Source: Pseudomonas fluorescens
GTDB taxonomy: Bacteria; Pseudomonadota; Gammaproteobacteria; Pseudomonadales; Pseudomonadaceae
Reading direction: 5' to 3'
Assembly: GCF_005938625.1 (NCBI RefSeq)
Contig: NZ_VCNJ01000027.1
Span: forward strand, 1 to 40,470
Length of the DNA stretch: 40,470 nucleotides
Shown here: positions 24,264-31,217 of the stretch, piece by piece
Layout: each line of letters starts with the position of its first letter
Numbering within the stretch: position 1 is the stretch's first letter
Position numbers and translations under genes: made by a program
The notes under the pieces: model-generated
Seen by the model: only the letters and a program-made list of their open reading frames with translations
Database searches by the model: none
Told to the model about the DNA's origin: nothing

Positions 24264-24506
24264 TTACTGCTCGACGGCAAACAACCGAACACCCACCGCG
24301 TCGGCAAACTTGGCCAAGGTGTCCAGGCTCGCCCAGGTGCGCACCGGCTCACGCTGCGAACGCACGGCCAGCCAGTTCGAACCCGGGCCACCCAAGCGGA
24401 AATAGAACGCCCAGCGTTCGCCGTACTTACTGGCCTTGGCCTCGCGCACTGCGCCATTCCTGACCAGATCCAGCAGTTGCCCTTCGTCGTAGCCTTTGCG
24501 CTTCAT
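24264..24506 (-). CDS. Small protein resembling ParC-type partition-associated proteins
   Basis: 80 residues from ATG 24506, overlapping the previous stop (ATGA). The sequence begins MKRKGYDEGQLLDLVRNGAVREA and ends REPVRTWASLDTLAKFADAVGVRLFAVEQ. The final SLDTLA...GV..F.V pattern recalls small ParC-type proteins of IncP and related plasmids; this is a weak resemblance. It is the last gene of the leftward unit and converges on the par operon. Confidence 0.6.
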   Translation of the reverse strand: MKRKGYDEGQLLDLVRNGAVREAKASKYGERWAFYFRLGGPGSNWLAVRSQREPVRTWASLDTLAKFADAVGVRLFAVEQ

Positions 24507-24844
24507 TCCTGCCCCGACCGATCCGCCCGAAAGGTCAGCGACGACGGCGCCAGGTAACGCACCTGGCCGCTGCGCTCTTCGCCATCCGGCAGTCTCACGC
24601 GCACCCACACCGCCGCCTGTGCCGCCGGCAGTGCATGCGGAAAGCTCAGTTCAAACAACCCTGGCATGGTTTCGCCCAGGGTGACGCTGACGTCGGCGGA
24701 CGGCTCGGCGCCGTCCTCCTGGATAAACGACAGTCGCGCCGGCCCCACATATGAATAAGCCACTCGATTCTCCAACCAGGTCACCGCCCAATAACCCGGA
24801 AGCGTACCAGATGGCCGGCGCGTTACGGATAACGCTTCGATCAT
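24503..24844 (-). CDS. Unknown protein in the accessory operon
   Basis: 113 residues, MIEALSVTRRPSGTLPGYWAVTWLENRVAYSYVG. It looks mainly beta-stranded, with no known motif. It overlaps both neighbours by 4 bases (ATGA at each junction), so the three genes are translated as a unit. A relaxed palindrome GTTACGGATAAC (24822-24833) lies in its first codons. Confidence 0.6.
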   Translation of the reverse strand: MIEALSVTRRPSGTLPGYWAVTWLENRVAYSYVGPARLSFIQEDGAEPSADVSVTLGETMPGLFELSFPHALPAAQAAVWVRVRLPDGEERSGQVRYLAPSSLTFRADRSGQE

Positions 24845-25419
24845 TCGAAACTCACCAGTTCGCCCGGCTCGGTCTTGTCAGCCAACATCTGCCGCGTGGT
24901 GCCGCACGGCGTGCCGTCCTCTTCGGTCAGCGGCTTGTCCAGTTCGTCGGCGGTCAACTCGCGCACGTCATCGAGGTCGAACGTCTCCGGCATCCCCGAA
25001 TGCCCTTCACACAATTCAAGCGCCTGCTCGGGGGTGTGCGCGGCATACACGTCATGCTCCCCGACCCAGAACGCCCGCAGCGGTGCGGCCGCCGGCACGT
25101 CGCCGAGCAGATCCACCGTGACCCATACGCCACGGCCCAGCCAGCCGCCTCGCCGGGCGGCCTGCAACCGGGCGCGCAGCGTGATCGACGGCTCAGCGCC
25201 CATCATCGGCGCGTCGAGGGCGTCCGCGCTCACCGGGCGGACATCGGCCAGCCCGCAGTCAGAGGCCGCCGCGCTGTAGGCTCGGGCCATGGCCAGCGCC
25301 TGCTCGGCGTCTTCGGCGGCGAAAACATTTCGCTCCCCCTCCCACTTACCCACCCAAAAGGCCAGCAGCGGCCGGCTCGGATCACGTTCAAGGCACACGG
25401 TTACGGCGTTTGCAGACAT
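24841..25419 (-). CDS. Unknown protein with two related halves
   Basis: 192 residues from ATG 25419 with GGAAGGAGAT upstream. Two copies of a pattern are visible: LLAFWVGKWEGERNVFAAEDAEQALAMARAYS ... and LRAFWVGEHDVYAAHTPEQALELCEGHS ..., each followed by a D-V-R-x-V/L-S/TADxLD segment. The protein is acidic. Function unknown; the duplicated FWVG...AA..AEQAL unit may be a small alpha/beta domain. Start chosen on ribosome site; the frame is open further up. Confidence 0.65.
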   Translation of the reverse strand: MSANAVTVCLERDPSRPLLAFWVGKWEGERNVFAAEDAEQALAMARAYSAAASDCGLADVRPVSADALDAPMMGAEPSITLRARLQAARRGGWLGRGVWVTVDLLGDVPAAAPLRAFWVGEHDVYAAHTPEQALELCEGHSGMPETFDLDDVRELTADELDKPLTEEDGTPCGTTRQMLADKTEPGELVSFE

Positions 25420-25446
25420 GGGTGAATCTCCTTCCATCAGTAGGTT

Positions 25447-25458
25447 GTGACGCGTCAC
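25447..25458. repeat. Dispersed 12-bp palindrome GTGACGCGTCAC, cassette junction 1
   Basis: Contains the TGA stop of the 80-residue gene. Downstream on the minus strand follow ACAACCTACTGATGGAAGG and the next start codon, a leader shared with the copies at 25992, 26425 and 26723. Confidence 0.75.
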
Positions 25459-25697
25459 GCCGCGTCGTATTTCGCCGGCATCGGCCGCACGCGGCCCGCT
25501 TCGACGTAGCGCACACGCCGGACATGCTCGCGGCCGCGCCAATGCCGCTCGCCGAACACCAGCACTTTCACCCGGTCGCCGGGCATCGCCTTCAAGACGT
25601 GGCACGGCATGGCGTAGGTTTTCGTCCAGCGGCAAACGTGCTGGCAAATCAGTTGATGCGTGGCATTGACGGCGGTCATTTCCGGCGCGGTGGTCAT
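25455..25697 (-). CDS. Small basic unknown protein
   Basis: 80 residues, MTTAPEMTAVNATHQLICQHVCRW. The second half is basic (FGERHWRGREHVRRVRYVEAGRVRPMP) and includes a MPGDRVKVLVFG strand; it could be a small beta-barrel nucleic-acid binder, but this is a guess. The stop codon is part of the palindrome at 25447-25458. Confidence 0.55.
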   Translation of the reverse strand: MTTAPEMTAVNATHQLICQHVCRWTKTYAMPCHVLKAMPGDRVKVLVFGERHWRGREHVRRVRYVEAGRVRPMPAKYDAA

Positions 25698-25711
25698 GGC
25701 CTGAATCCCCC

Positions 25712-25963
25712 TTACTCGCCTTGATTGGCCAGCATGTTCAGACGCTGGTACGACGTACCCGGGATGCCCTGATAGGGCAGCGGCTGGGCGTCGGGTGACA
25801 GCGCGGCGGTGATCGCCTCGTCAATGGTCAGGCCGTAGCCCTCGTACAGCGGCCGGGCGGCATCGTCGTAAACCTCGGCATGCCAGCCACCCTCATGTTC
25901 CGGCGTGAGGGCAATGCGCCGCGATTCCATCAGTTCAATCAGCGATTGGTTGGACTTGCTCAT
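25712..25963 (-). CDS. Small unknown protein
   Basis: 83 residues, MSKSNQSLIELMESRRIALTPEHEGGWHAEVYDDAARPLYEGYGLTIDEAITAAL. The pattern of a strand with GGWHAEVYD, then YEGYGLTIDEAI, looks like a small alpha/beta fold similar to HicB-like or dsRBD-like units, without a firm match. A GAGGGAGAT ribosome site belongs to the shared cassette leader. Confidence 0.6.
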   Translation of the reverse strand: MSKSNQSLIELMESRRIALTPEHEGGWHAEVYDDAARPLYEGYGLTIDEAITAALSPDAQPLPYQGIPGTSYQRLNMLANQGE

Positions 25964-25991
25964 AGGTTGAATCTCCCTCTCTCAGTAAGTT

Positions 25992-26003
25992 GTGACGCGT
26001 CAC
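25992..26003. repeat. Dispersed 12-bp palindrome GTGACGCGTCAC, cassette junction 2
   Basis: Contains the stop codon of the 131-residue gene and is followed (minus strand) by ACAACTTACTGAGAGAGGG and the next gene's start. Confidence 0.75.
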
Positions 26004-26395
26004 GCGCCGGACTTGGCCAGAAGAACCGCACGCACCCGCTCGGCCTCGAGCAGATCCTCGCCCTGCTGCGACAGCTCCCACAGCGCCGGGCTGCGCTGGA
26101 CGCGGATCAGCAGGCCCAGTTGCGTCAGCAGGTCGAACCAGTGGCGGCCGATATCGGCGCCCTGGTTGTCTTCGGCGCACGCCCAAAAGCGCTGCAGCTT
26201 GCTGACGACCTTGGCCGCAAACGGCGCCGGCTCGCCGACAAACTCGGCCTCATGCAGTACCGCCGGATCGGCGACCTTGGCCATGCGCGCGCACTCACGC
26301 GCCCATTCGTCGCGGGTGTAGCTACCCGCGCCGTTCAGCATGCGTTCCATTTTGCGGCTGAAGTAATCGACATCGAGGCCGTGGCTGTTTTTCAT
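26000..26395 (-). CDS. Unknown phage-type protein
   Basis: 131 residues, MKNSHGLDVDYFSRKMERMLNGAGSYTRDEWARECARMAKVAD. The HGLDVDYF...E...Y.....AREL.R.A pattern is one I associate with widespread unnamed phage proteins. All-helical with no catalytic motif. It lies between two palindrome-bearing junctions. Confidence 0.65.
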   Translation of the reverse strand: MKNSHGLDVDYFSRKMERMLNGAGSYTRDEWARECARMAKVADPAVLHEAEFVGEPAPFAAKVVSKLQRFWACAEDNQGADIGRHWFDLLTQLGLLIRVQRSPALWELSQQGEDLLEAERVRAVLLAKSGA

Positions 26396-26424
26396 CGCGT
26401 TGAATCTCCCTCTCTCAGTAAGTT

Positions 26425-26436
26425 GTGACGCGTCAC
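26425..26436. repeat. Dispersed 12-bp palindrome GTGACGCGTCAC, cassette junction 3
   Basis: Lies just past the stop codon of the gene at 26444 and is followed by the same 30-base leader as junction 2. Confidence 0.75.
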
Positions 26437-26443
26437 GCGCCGT

Positions 26444-26695
26444 TCAGTTGGGCCAGACGGCGCCGTGTTGAATGTCGGCCTCGCGCTCGATGATTTCGCG
26501 CACCAGACGCACGTCCCACGCACACACGCCCAGCAGCAACGCCGGCAGTTCGTCCAGGCGCTTACTGCCGGCGGCCAGACACTGGCGAATCTCGACCAGC
26601 GTTGTCGCTTGGCTGATCGCGCGCAGGATCTCGTCGGCCGCCTCTTTCACCACTGGCTGCAACAGCAGCTCGGTCAGGTCGTAGGGTTCGCGCAC
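26444..26695 (-). CDS. Unknown helical protein
   Basis: 83 residues from GTG 26695, chosen because GGAGG stands 8 bases upstream; the frame is open to 26860 but that part overlaps the next gene. The sequence (REPYDLTELLLQPVVKEAADEILRAISQATTLVEIRQCLAAGSKRLDELPALLLG) is fully helical. Not recognised. Confidence 0.55.
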   Translation of the reverse strand: MREPYDLTELLLQPVVKEAADEILRAISQATTLVEIRQCLAAGSKRLDELPALLLGVCAWDVRLVREIIEREADIQHGAVWPN

Positions 26696-26722
26696 GGCGT
26701 GAACCTCCTTTCTCAATGGGTT

Positions 26723-26734
26723 GTGACGCGTCAC
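26723..26734. repeat. Dispersed 12-bp palindrome GTGACGCGTCAC, cassette junction 4
   Basis: Contains the stop codon of the zinc-ribbon gene (GCG TGA CGC). The leader after it is a diverged version of the shared cassette leader. Confidence 0.75.
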
Positions 26735-26985
26735 GCGGCGTCGGTGTCGGCAGCGGCGCGACGTTCGGCGGCTTGGTTGTTGAACAGCTCGGCCACCCTG
26801 TCCGCCTCGATCACCGTCAGCGTCGCGGAGCAGGTATCGCAGCCGAGATAAAACAGGCACTCGACGTCCGAGGTGTTGAGTCGACCTTGCTGCACGGCGG
26901 AGCGGTTGACGATGGAATTTGCCCAGGTCAGTTCGGTGCTACCGCATTCGCGGCAATGGGTGATGCTGAAGGCTCGGGGGGTCAT
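26731..26985 (-). CDS. Small zinc-ribbon protein
   Basis: 84 residues, MTPRAFSITHCRECGSTELTW ... FYLGCDTCSATL. CxxC at 11-14 and a second CxxC near 50-53 form a zinc ribbon, followed by an alanine-rich helical tail. It is the first gene after the terminator at 27.1 kb, below an operator-like cluster, so it probably opens a transcription unit. AAGGA precedes the ATG. Confidence 0.7.
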   Translation of the reverse strand: MTPRAFSITHCRECGSTELTWANSIVNRSAVQQGRLNTSDVECLFYLGCDTCSATLTVIEADRVAELFNNQAAERRAAADTDAA

Positions 26986-27045
26986 GGCGGGGCATCCTTT
27001 GCTTTGCGAGTGAGTGGCCGGTATTGCGTAAAATCAGAACCGGCA

Positions 27046-27076
27046 AAAGTGATGTATCACTTTACCGCAAAGTGAT
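27046..27076 (-). promoter_or_regulatory. Operator-like cluster upstream of the zinc-ribbon operon
   Basis: Three alternating half-sites, AAAGTGAT-GT-ATCACTTT-ACCGC-AAAGTGAT. Adjacent pairs form perfect inverted repeats with 2- and 5-base spacers. It lies between the 27.1-kb terminator and the zinc-ribbon start. Confidence 0.6.
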
Positions 27077-27088
27077 TATCCGAGACAG

Positions 27089-27127
27089 AAAAAAAGACCC
27101 CCGTCAGTCGGGCAACTGACGGGGGTC
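27089..27127 (-). terminator. Strong rho-independent terminator
   Basis: Thirteen-base perfect arms GACCCCCGTCAGT / ACTGACGGGGGTC with a 6-base loop, followed on the minus strand by seven T. It ends the unit that starts near 31.5 kb. Confidence 0.92.
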
Positions 27128-27163
27128 ATTTGACATAGCACACGTTATTCGTAACGCGGCGCC

Positions 27164-27406
27164 TTACTCGGCCTGGGCGGCTTTCCGCGCCGCGTCCCGC
27201 TCCTGAATCAACTGCTCAAACATCGGCACGCTGATCAGGCCATGGGCCAACAATGCCCCCAGGTGACCCGTCACCATCATCACCGCGCCATGCCAGAGCA
27301 TGGCGTCGTCGGCGTGCCTGATGACCTCCTGCACCATTTCGGCGATTGCCTGCCGGGCAACTTCAATCACTTCAGGGCTGTCTTGCTCGATCGGGATCAT
27401 GGGCAT
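27164..27406 (-). CDS. Small unknown protein
   Basis: 80 residues, MPMIPIEQDSPEVIEVARQAIAEMVQEVIRHADDAMLWHGAVMMVTGHLGALLAHGLISVPMFEQLIQERDAARKAAQAE. Helical, with a moderately hydrophobic centre (residues 38-60) that is too polar to call a membrane segment with confidence. Last gene before the terminator. AAAGGAA precedes the ATG. Confidence 0.6.
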   Translation of the reverse strand: MPMIPIEQDSPEVIEVARQAIAEMVQEVIRHADDAMLWHGAVMMVTGHLGALLAHGLISVPMFEQLIQERDAARKAAQAE

Positions 27407-27425
27407 GGCGGGGGTTCCTTTCAGG

Positions 27426-27674
27426 TCAGTTCGTTACGGGTAACGGCGGGTCAGTCCGGACGGCCGACCATTTCAACTTTTCCTCGGTCAGCAAGGCCGC
27501 CGCCTGCCGGGCACCGCGCTCGGTGCGATAGATCCGGGGCAGCTCGTCGTAGACCTTGAAGCCCGCTCGATCAAAACCGCAGTCCAGCATGTAGATCGAG
27601 TAACGCAGATCCGGGTCTTTTTCGATCCACAGCGCACAGCCCTTGGCGTCCTTCGTTTCCAGCACGGTCAGCAT
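27426..27674 (-). CDS. Small unknown protein
   Basis: 82 residues from ATG 27674 (AAAGGAA upstream). MLTVLETKDAKGCALWIEKDPDLRYSIYMLDCGFDRAGFKVYDELPRIYRTERGARQAAALLTEEKLKW suggests a beta-sheet followed by a helix. Not recognised. Its last codons (PVTN) are written over a palindrome GTTACGGGTAAC (27433-27444). Confidence 0.6.
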   Translation of the reverse strand: MLTVLETKDAKGCALWIEKDPDLRYSIYMLDCGFDRAGFKVYDELPRIYRTERGARQAAALLTEEKLKWSAVRTDPPLPVTN

Positions 27675-27700
27675 GGTGGGGATTCCTTTCAATTGAATTC

Positions 27701-27712
27701 GTTACGGGTAAC
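27701..27712. repeat. Dispersed 12-bp palindrome GTTACGGGTAAC
   Basis: In the gap between the genes at 27426 and 27721. A second identical copy is at 27433-27444, and both are followed on the minus strand by a GAA..TGAAAGGAA leader, so this pair forms a second cassette subtype. Confidence 0.7.
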
Positions 27713-27720
27713 GGCGAAGG

Positions 27721-27936
27721 TCACGCCTTGCCACCGACCGGCATTTCAACCGGCCGCACCGTCAGGCTCAGCGCCTGCTTGCGCGCCTCACGCACATCAT
27801 CGAGCAGCGCGAACACGGCGGCATCCGGGTCGGACTCGCTGGCCGCCGAGGCGTCCAGACGGGTGATCAGGTCGTTCAACTGGTCCAGGGTCAAAGCCAG
27901 CGGGTAACGCGGCTCAATGCGGGTCGGTTCGGTCAT
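27721..27936 (-). CDS. Small unknown protein
   Basis: 71 residues from ATG 27936 (GGAATCC upstream); the longer open frame overlaps the next gene. MTEPTRIEPRYPLALTLDQLNDLITRLDASAASESDPDAAVFALLDDVREARKQAL is mostly helical. Not recognised. Confidence 0.55.
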   Translation of the reverse strand: MTEPTRIEPRYPLALTLDQLNDLITRLDASAASESDPDAAVFALLDDVREARKQALSLTVRPVEMPVGGKA

Positions 27937-27955
27937 GGCGGGGATTCCTGTCAGG

Positions 27956-28471
27956 TCAAAAAAATCTCGGGGGTTTGGGATGGCTTTGCTCGGCCAGCGC
28001 GCACATGCCACAGCCAAAACCCGGCCGATCGATCCAGCCGCCATAGAGTCGCAGGCCGTCGTGATTGCACATCGGGCACGGCTCGCAGACGTCGACGCAG
28101 TTAAGCAGGCGATACGCCCGACTGCGCCCGGCCTGCCAGTCATCACCGGGCGCGGCCAGTGCCGCCACCTGGGCGACCGTCAGCCCTGACCAGTCGTCGA
28201 TCAGTGCATCAGCGGCGGCCAGCTCGGGCACGGCCAACGGCACAAACTCGCCGGGCCGCCAGTTAATGCGCTCGCCGTTGGGGCCTTCGCATTCATCAAT
28301 GAACCCGGAAGCAATGCAATCGGCGCCGTCAGCGCCCGGCACGGCCGCCTCGTCCGCCGGGACCAACCCGCGCGCCGCTTCCAGCCGGCGCCGCGCCTGC
28401 GCCCAGCTTTCGCCCGGGCGCGCGCCGGCCTGCACCTGGGCATCGGTCAGCGGTGCCAGTGGCTCAATCAT
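27956..28471 (-). CDS. Unknown protein with C-terminal zinc-finger-like motif
   Basis: 171 residues from ATG 28471. The N-terminal half contains two TxAQVxA...PG..W...R.R units (residues about 8-30 and 98-122), an apparent internal repeat. The C-terminal CEPCPMCNHDGLRLYGGW ... GCGMCAL has pairs of cysteines fit for zinc. The start overlaps the upstream stop (ATGATTGA), so translation is coupled. Confidence 0.6.
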   Translation of the reverse strand: MIEPLAPLTDAQVQAGARPGESWAQARRRLEAARGLVPADEAAVPGADGADCIASGFIDECEGPNGERINWRPGEFVPLAVPELAAADALIDDWSGLTVAQVAALAAPGDDWQAGRSRAYRLLNCVDVCEPCPMCNHDGLRLYGGWIDRPGFGCGMCALAEQSHPKPPRFF

Positions 28472-28688
28472 CGTCAGCCCCCGGCACCACCTCGGCATCG
28501 GCGGCATCGAGCAAGCTTTTCAGGCGCAAGGCCCGGGTATGCATCTGCACGGCGTCGAGTTCCATCTGGGCCAGCGCGTCGCGCACGTCGACCGGCTGGC
28601 CGTTGAGCAGATCACCATAACCTTCCTCGTCCAGCGCCTCGCTGACTTCGGCATACACGGCGGCTTGCAGCTCGGTCAGGGCTGGCAT
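28464..28688 (-). CDS. Small acidic helical protein
   Basis: 74 residues, MPALTELQAAVYAEVSEALDEEGYGDLLNGQPVDVRDALAQMELDAVQMHTRALRLKSLLDAADAEVV. Helical and acidic, possibly a coiled-coil. Not recognised. It overlaps both neighbours and has GAGGTG upstream. Confidence 0.6.
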   Translation of the reverse strand: MPALTELQAAVYAEVSEALDEEGYGDLLNGQPVDVRDALAQMELDAVQMHTRALRLKSLLDAADAEVVPGADDD

Positions 28689-28879
28689 GGCGGCACCTCA
28701 ATCGAGGCCTGCACCCCGGCCAGCCGCTGCGCGCGGCCAACCTCGCGAATCCGCGCGCTGCCGGCGTCGTAGCACAGCGGACACCAGCGGCAGCCGTAGA
28801 CCTGACACGGTGCGCCACAGTCCTCACAAGTGCCGTTCGCGTGGCTGGGGTTGTCGGGAAACTTCGGGGTGTCGGTCAT
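28676..28879 (-). CDS. Small four-cysteine zinc protein
   Basis: 67 residues from ATG 28879 (AAGGA at suitable distance); an ATG 18 bases up lies inside the previous gene. CEDCGAPCQVYGCRWCPLCYD has CxxC...CxxC spacing of a zinc ribbon. It overlaps the next gene by 13 bases. Function unknown. Confidence 0.6.
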   Translation of the reverse strand: MTDTPKFPDNPSHANGTCEDCGAPCQVYGCRWCPLCYDAGSARIREVGRAQRLAGVQASIEVPPCQP

Positions 28880-28883
28880 CGGC

Positions 28884-30260
28884 TCAATCCTTGTCATTCG
28901 TTACGGTAACGTGACCCTGTTCGCCCGGCAACGGGCGGTAATCGGTCGACTGGCCAGCCGCGCGCAGGCGGTTTTCCCAGGTGCCGATCGCCTTGTGCGC
29001 CTTGTTGCGCTCGCTTTCGAGCAGGGCGTTTTCCCGCTCCAGTGCCACGACCTGACGGCGCAGCTCGGCCACGTCGTCAACCTTAGCCGCCTTGGCAACA
29101 GCGGCAGGCGCGGCGGCCTCGATCGGCGCCGGCGTGCCACTGACTTCGGCGGCGATCGCCTGCAAGCCGCTTTTCAGGCGCTCGATTTCCGCACGCGCCT
29201 CGGCCAGCTCCTTGCCCTGCGCGGCGGCGATCTTGCGGTACTTCTCGTATTCTTCCCAACCGCGTTTGCGCTCCGATTCCACGCGCTTTTCGCCGTTCAA
29301 AATCCCTTCATCCTGATCCAGCCTTTCGATCGCCTCGGGCGTCCAGAAAGGCAAACCGCCAAAAATCTTGGCCAGACGCTCGCGCACATACGGCTGCTTG
29401 AGGTGTTCAAGGTCACGCCGCGCCGTCAGGAACACACTCATGGCCCACCACATATAACTGAGGTCATCGCGCCCCAGCGTGAGCGACACCAGCCCTTCCT
29501 CCTTGGCCGCTTCTTTCTCGGCGCGCTTGCGCTCGCGGAAAGCCTTTTGGCGCGCCTTGTTGCTCATGGGCACCTTGGCATTCGGGTCTTTCGGCGCATC
29601 GCCGAACATCGCCAACTGACCATTTGGCTTGATCCCGGCCAGCGCCTCGATCAGCCATTTCGGGCGTTTATCCTTGCCGCGCCGCTCGACATACTCCCCC
29701 TCGATCGACTTCAACTTACCTTCAGTCTGCCTCAGCTCCAGCACCACGCGCCGCACCGTCTGGTCCACGCTTTCGCCAACGCTCGACGTGGCGCTCAAGC
29801 TCACCGAGCGGTATCCGGTTTCGCTGATGAATGGCTTGTCCAGATCCACGGCGCGCAGATCACAGAAGCGGTGATTGCCGAGCATGTGATGGGGAAGCAC
29901 CACCCACACGCGCAGCCCTTCGACCTCCAGCAGAAACTCGCCCGCCTGACCCCAGCTCGGCACCTGCCCAGGGCGCGCCGCGACGGCGCGGGCCAGCACA
30001 TGGCCGGCGCTGTCGTCATCCGCTTTGCAGCCGGTCAGCGTGTCGCCGTTGAGCTTGTACACCAGCGCGCAATAGGCGTCCTCGGCCTGATCGAGCGCCT
30101 CGATATGCCCGGCCAGAACGGCGTCGTGGTACTTCTCGGCGGCCTCCTTGGCTAGCGCCGGAAAATGCTCGGCCGGCACGTCGGCCAGCGCGGCGACACG
30201 GGCGAGGAATTCCGGGCGCTCGTCCCGGGAGAGGTGTGCGGTGGGTTTCTTGCGAGCCAT
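28884..30260 (-). CDS. Large unknown coiled-coil protein
   Basis: 458 residues from ATG 30260 (AAGGAG upstream; a GTG stands one codon earlier). The N-terminal 190 residues are a mixed domain (LEVEGLRVWVVLPHHMLGNHRFCDLRAVDLD). A basic segment with KARQKAFRERKRAEKEAAKEEG follows at about 230-255. The C-terminal 150 residues are coiled-coil (ELAEARAEIERLKSGLQ ... AELRRQVVALERENALLESERNKAHKAI). It may bind DNA or act as a scaffold; I recognise no family. It is the biggest accessory gene and heads the small-gene run. Confidence 0.7.
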   Translation of the reverse strand: MARKKPTAHLSRDERPEFLARVAALADVPAEHFPALAKEAAEKYHDAVLAGHIEALDQAEDAYCALVYKLNGDTLTGCKADDDSAGHVLARAVAARPGQVPSWGQAGEFLLEVEGLRVWVVLPHHMLGNHRFCDLRAVDLDKPFISETGYRSVSLSATSSVGESVDQTVRRVVLELRQTEGKLKSIEGEYVERRGKDKRPKWLIEALAGIKPNGQLAMFGDAPKDPNAKVPMSNKARQKAFRERKRAEKEAAKEEGLVSLTLGRDDLSYMWWAMSVFLTARRDLEHLKQPYVRERLAKIFGGLPFWTPEAIERLDQDEGILNGEKRVESERKRGWEEYEKYRKIAAAQGKELAEARAEIERLKSGLQAIAAEVSGTPAPIEAAAPAAVAKAAKVDDVAELRRQVVALERENALLESERNKAHKAIGTWENRLRAAGQSTDYRPLPGEQGHVTVTNDKD

Positions 30261-30307
30261 CACGGGCGCTCCTTGGCAGGCCCCGGCGTGCGCCGGGGCG
30301 GACTTCC

Positions 30308-30634
30308 TTAAAGGTGGGTATCCAGACCGGTCAGGCGGGTGAAGGCACGCTGCAGATCCTCGCCATATACCCCATCCTCACGGGCCTTTTCCTTGAAGTC
30401 GAGGCGCGCCCAGCGGCCGGCGATCACGTCGTAGGTGTCCATGGCATTCAGCTCAACGCGGATCATGTTCACGCCGGCCCGGGCGAAGTGCGCCGGCAGC
30501 CTGAATTGCAGACCTTGAGCAGTGGCCACCAACTCGCGGGCGCCGGTCATCACCATGAAACGGCGAGCGCCGAGCTGGTCAAGAATGGTCGCGGCGACTT
30601 GCTGGGCATTGGTCAGGGGTTTGGCTTGGGTCAT
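30308..30634 (-). CDS. Unknown protein controlled by octamer-array promoter
   Basis: 108 residues, MTQAKPLTNAQQVAATILDQLGARRFMVMTGARELVATAQGLQFRLPAHFARAGVNMIRVELNAMDTYDVIAGRW. A compact alpha/beta pattern with a strand FMVMTGAREL. I recall unnamed relatives on Pseudomonas plasmids and phages. It lies directly below the shared leader and octamer array C, so it may be regulated with the partition locus. Confidence 0.65.
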   Translation of the reverse strand: MTQAKPLTNAQQVAATILDQLGARRFMVMTGARELVATAQGLQFRLPAHFARAGVNMIRVELNAMDTYDVIAGRWARLDFKEKAREDGVYGEDLQRAFTRLTGLDTHL

Positions 30635-30638
30635 CGGG

Positions 30639-30690
30639 GTCTGCTCCGGTGGGCGGCCTTGGCGGGAGATTGCCCGGCCTTGGAGCAGAC
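30639..30690 (-). promoter_or_regulatory. Leader inverted repeat C overlapping the ribosome site
   Basis: GTCTGCTCC and GGAGCAGAC are perfect nine-base arms. The 3' arm on the minus strand carries GGAG of the ribosome site. The inside contains two AAGGCCG words. A promoter TTGACG-17-TAAAGT overlaps its outer edge. The whole arrangement is repeated at 31523-31572 with compensating base changes. Confidence 0.65.
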
Positions 30691-30701
30691 TTTAAAACCG
30701 T

Positions 30702-30749
30702 TTCGTTAATTCGTCAATTCGTTATTTCGTTATTTCGTTATTTCGTCAT
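30702..30749. repeat. Octamer array C, six phased 8-bp repeats
   Basis: TTCGTTAA, TTCGTCAA, three TTCGTTAT and TTCGTCAT without gaps. Overlaps the last codons (ITK) and stop of the upstream HTH gene and supplies the -35 (TTGACG) of the downstream promoter. Confidence 0.85.
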
Positions 30750-31143
30750 CGCGGACAGAAGGCTTGGCCAACCCTGCATAAATGCTTAGCAGCCGCCAGA
30801 CTGCGTAAGGCACGTCACCCTCGCCACCAGCCCACTTGCGGATCTTTTTCTGCGAGACACCTACCAGCATCCCGGCCGCACTTGCCGGCAACCCGGTCAC
30901 CCGCAACAGCTCGCGGAATTCCTCTACCGTAGGAGGCATCCACCCAGGCGCAAAGGCATCAAACAACCCGGGGCGATTCAGGGCCAGCTCCTGGCGCACT
31001 TGCTCAGCAGTCATTGAGCGCGGCGGATCGCCCGGCACTTCCAATTGCTCAGCGTCCAGACGCAGCGCTGCGCGCATCGCCTCCCACATATCCGGCGCGT
31101 CGAATTCCTCGCGTGACCCGTCACGCCGCAACAAAGCAAACAT
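30730..31143 (-). CDS. Putative HTH protein
   Basis: 137 residues. The C-terminal half VEEFRELLRVTGLPASAAGMLVGVSQKKIRKWAGGEGDVPYAVWRLLSIYAG matches a helix-turn-helix of XRE type. The N-terminal 70 residues are of unknown fold. Size and DNA-binding half suggest a regulator or antitoxin-like protein; there is no obvious toxin partner. Array D precedes it and array C overlaps its end. A perfect palindrome GTGACCCGTCAC lies in its first codons (31113-31124). GGAGG precedes the ATG. Confidence 0.65.
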   Translation of the reverse strand: MFALLRRDGSREEFDAPDMWEAMRAALRLDAEQLEVPGDPPRSMTAEQVRQELALNRPGLFDAFAPGWMPPTVEEFRELLRVTGLPASAAGMLVGVSQKKIRKWAGGEGDVPYAVWRLLSIYAGLAKPSVRDDEITK

Positions 31144-31162
31144 CCATCAGCCTCCAATGCTA

Positions 31163-31217
31163 AACCGCCGGCAGTGCCGGCGGTTGTCGTTATTTCGTTA
31201 AATCGTTATTTCGTTAA
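31163..31217 (-). promoter_or_regulatory. Octamer array D plus GC-rich hairpin
   Basis: Four phased octamers (31186-31217: GTCGTTAT, TTCGTTAA, ATCGTTAT, TTCGTTAA) are followed by a perfect hairpin AACCGCCGGC-AGT-GCCGGCGGTT (31163-31185) before the HTH gene. The hairpin ends in only three T, so it may act as an attenuator rather than a strong terminator. Confidence 0.65.

Noticed and set aside
24364..24390. TTCGAACCC motif as a tRNA T-loop
   Set aside because: It lies inside a coding frame and no cloverleaf can be drawn around it.
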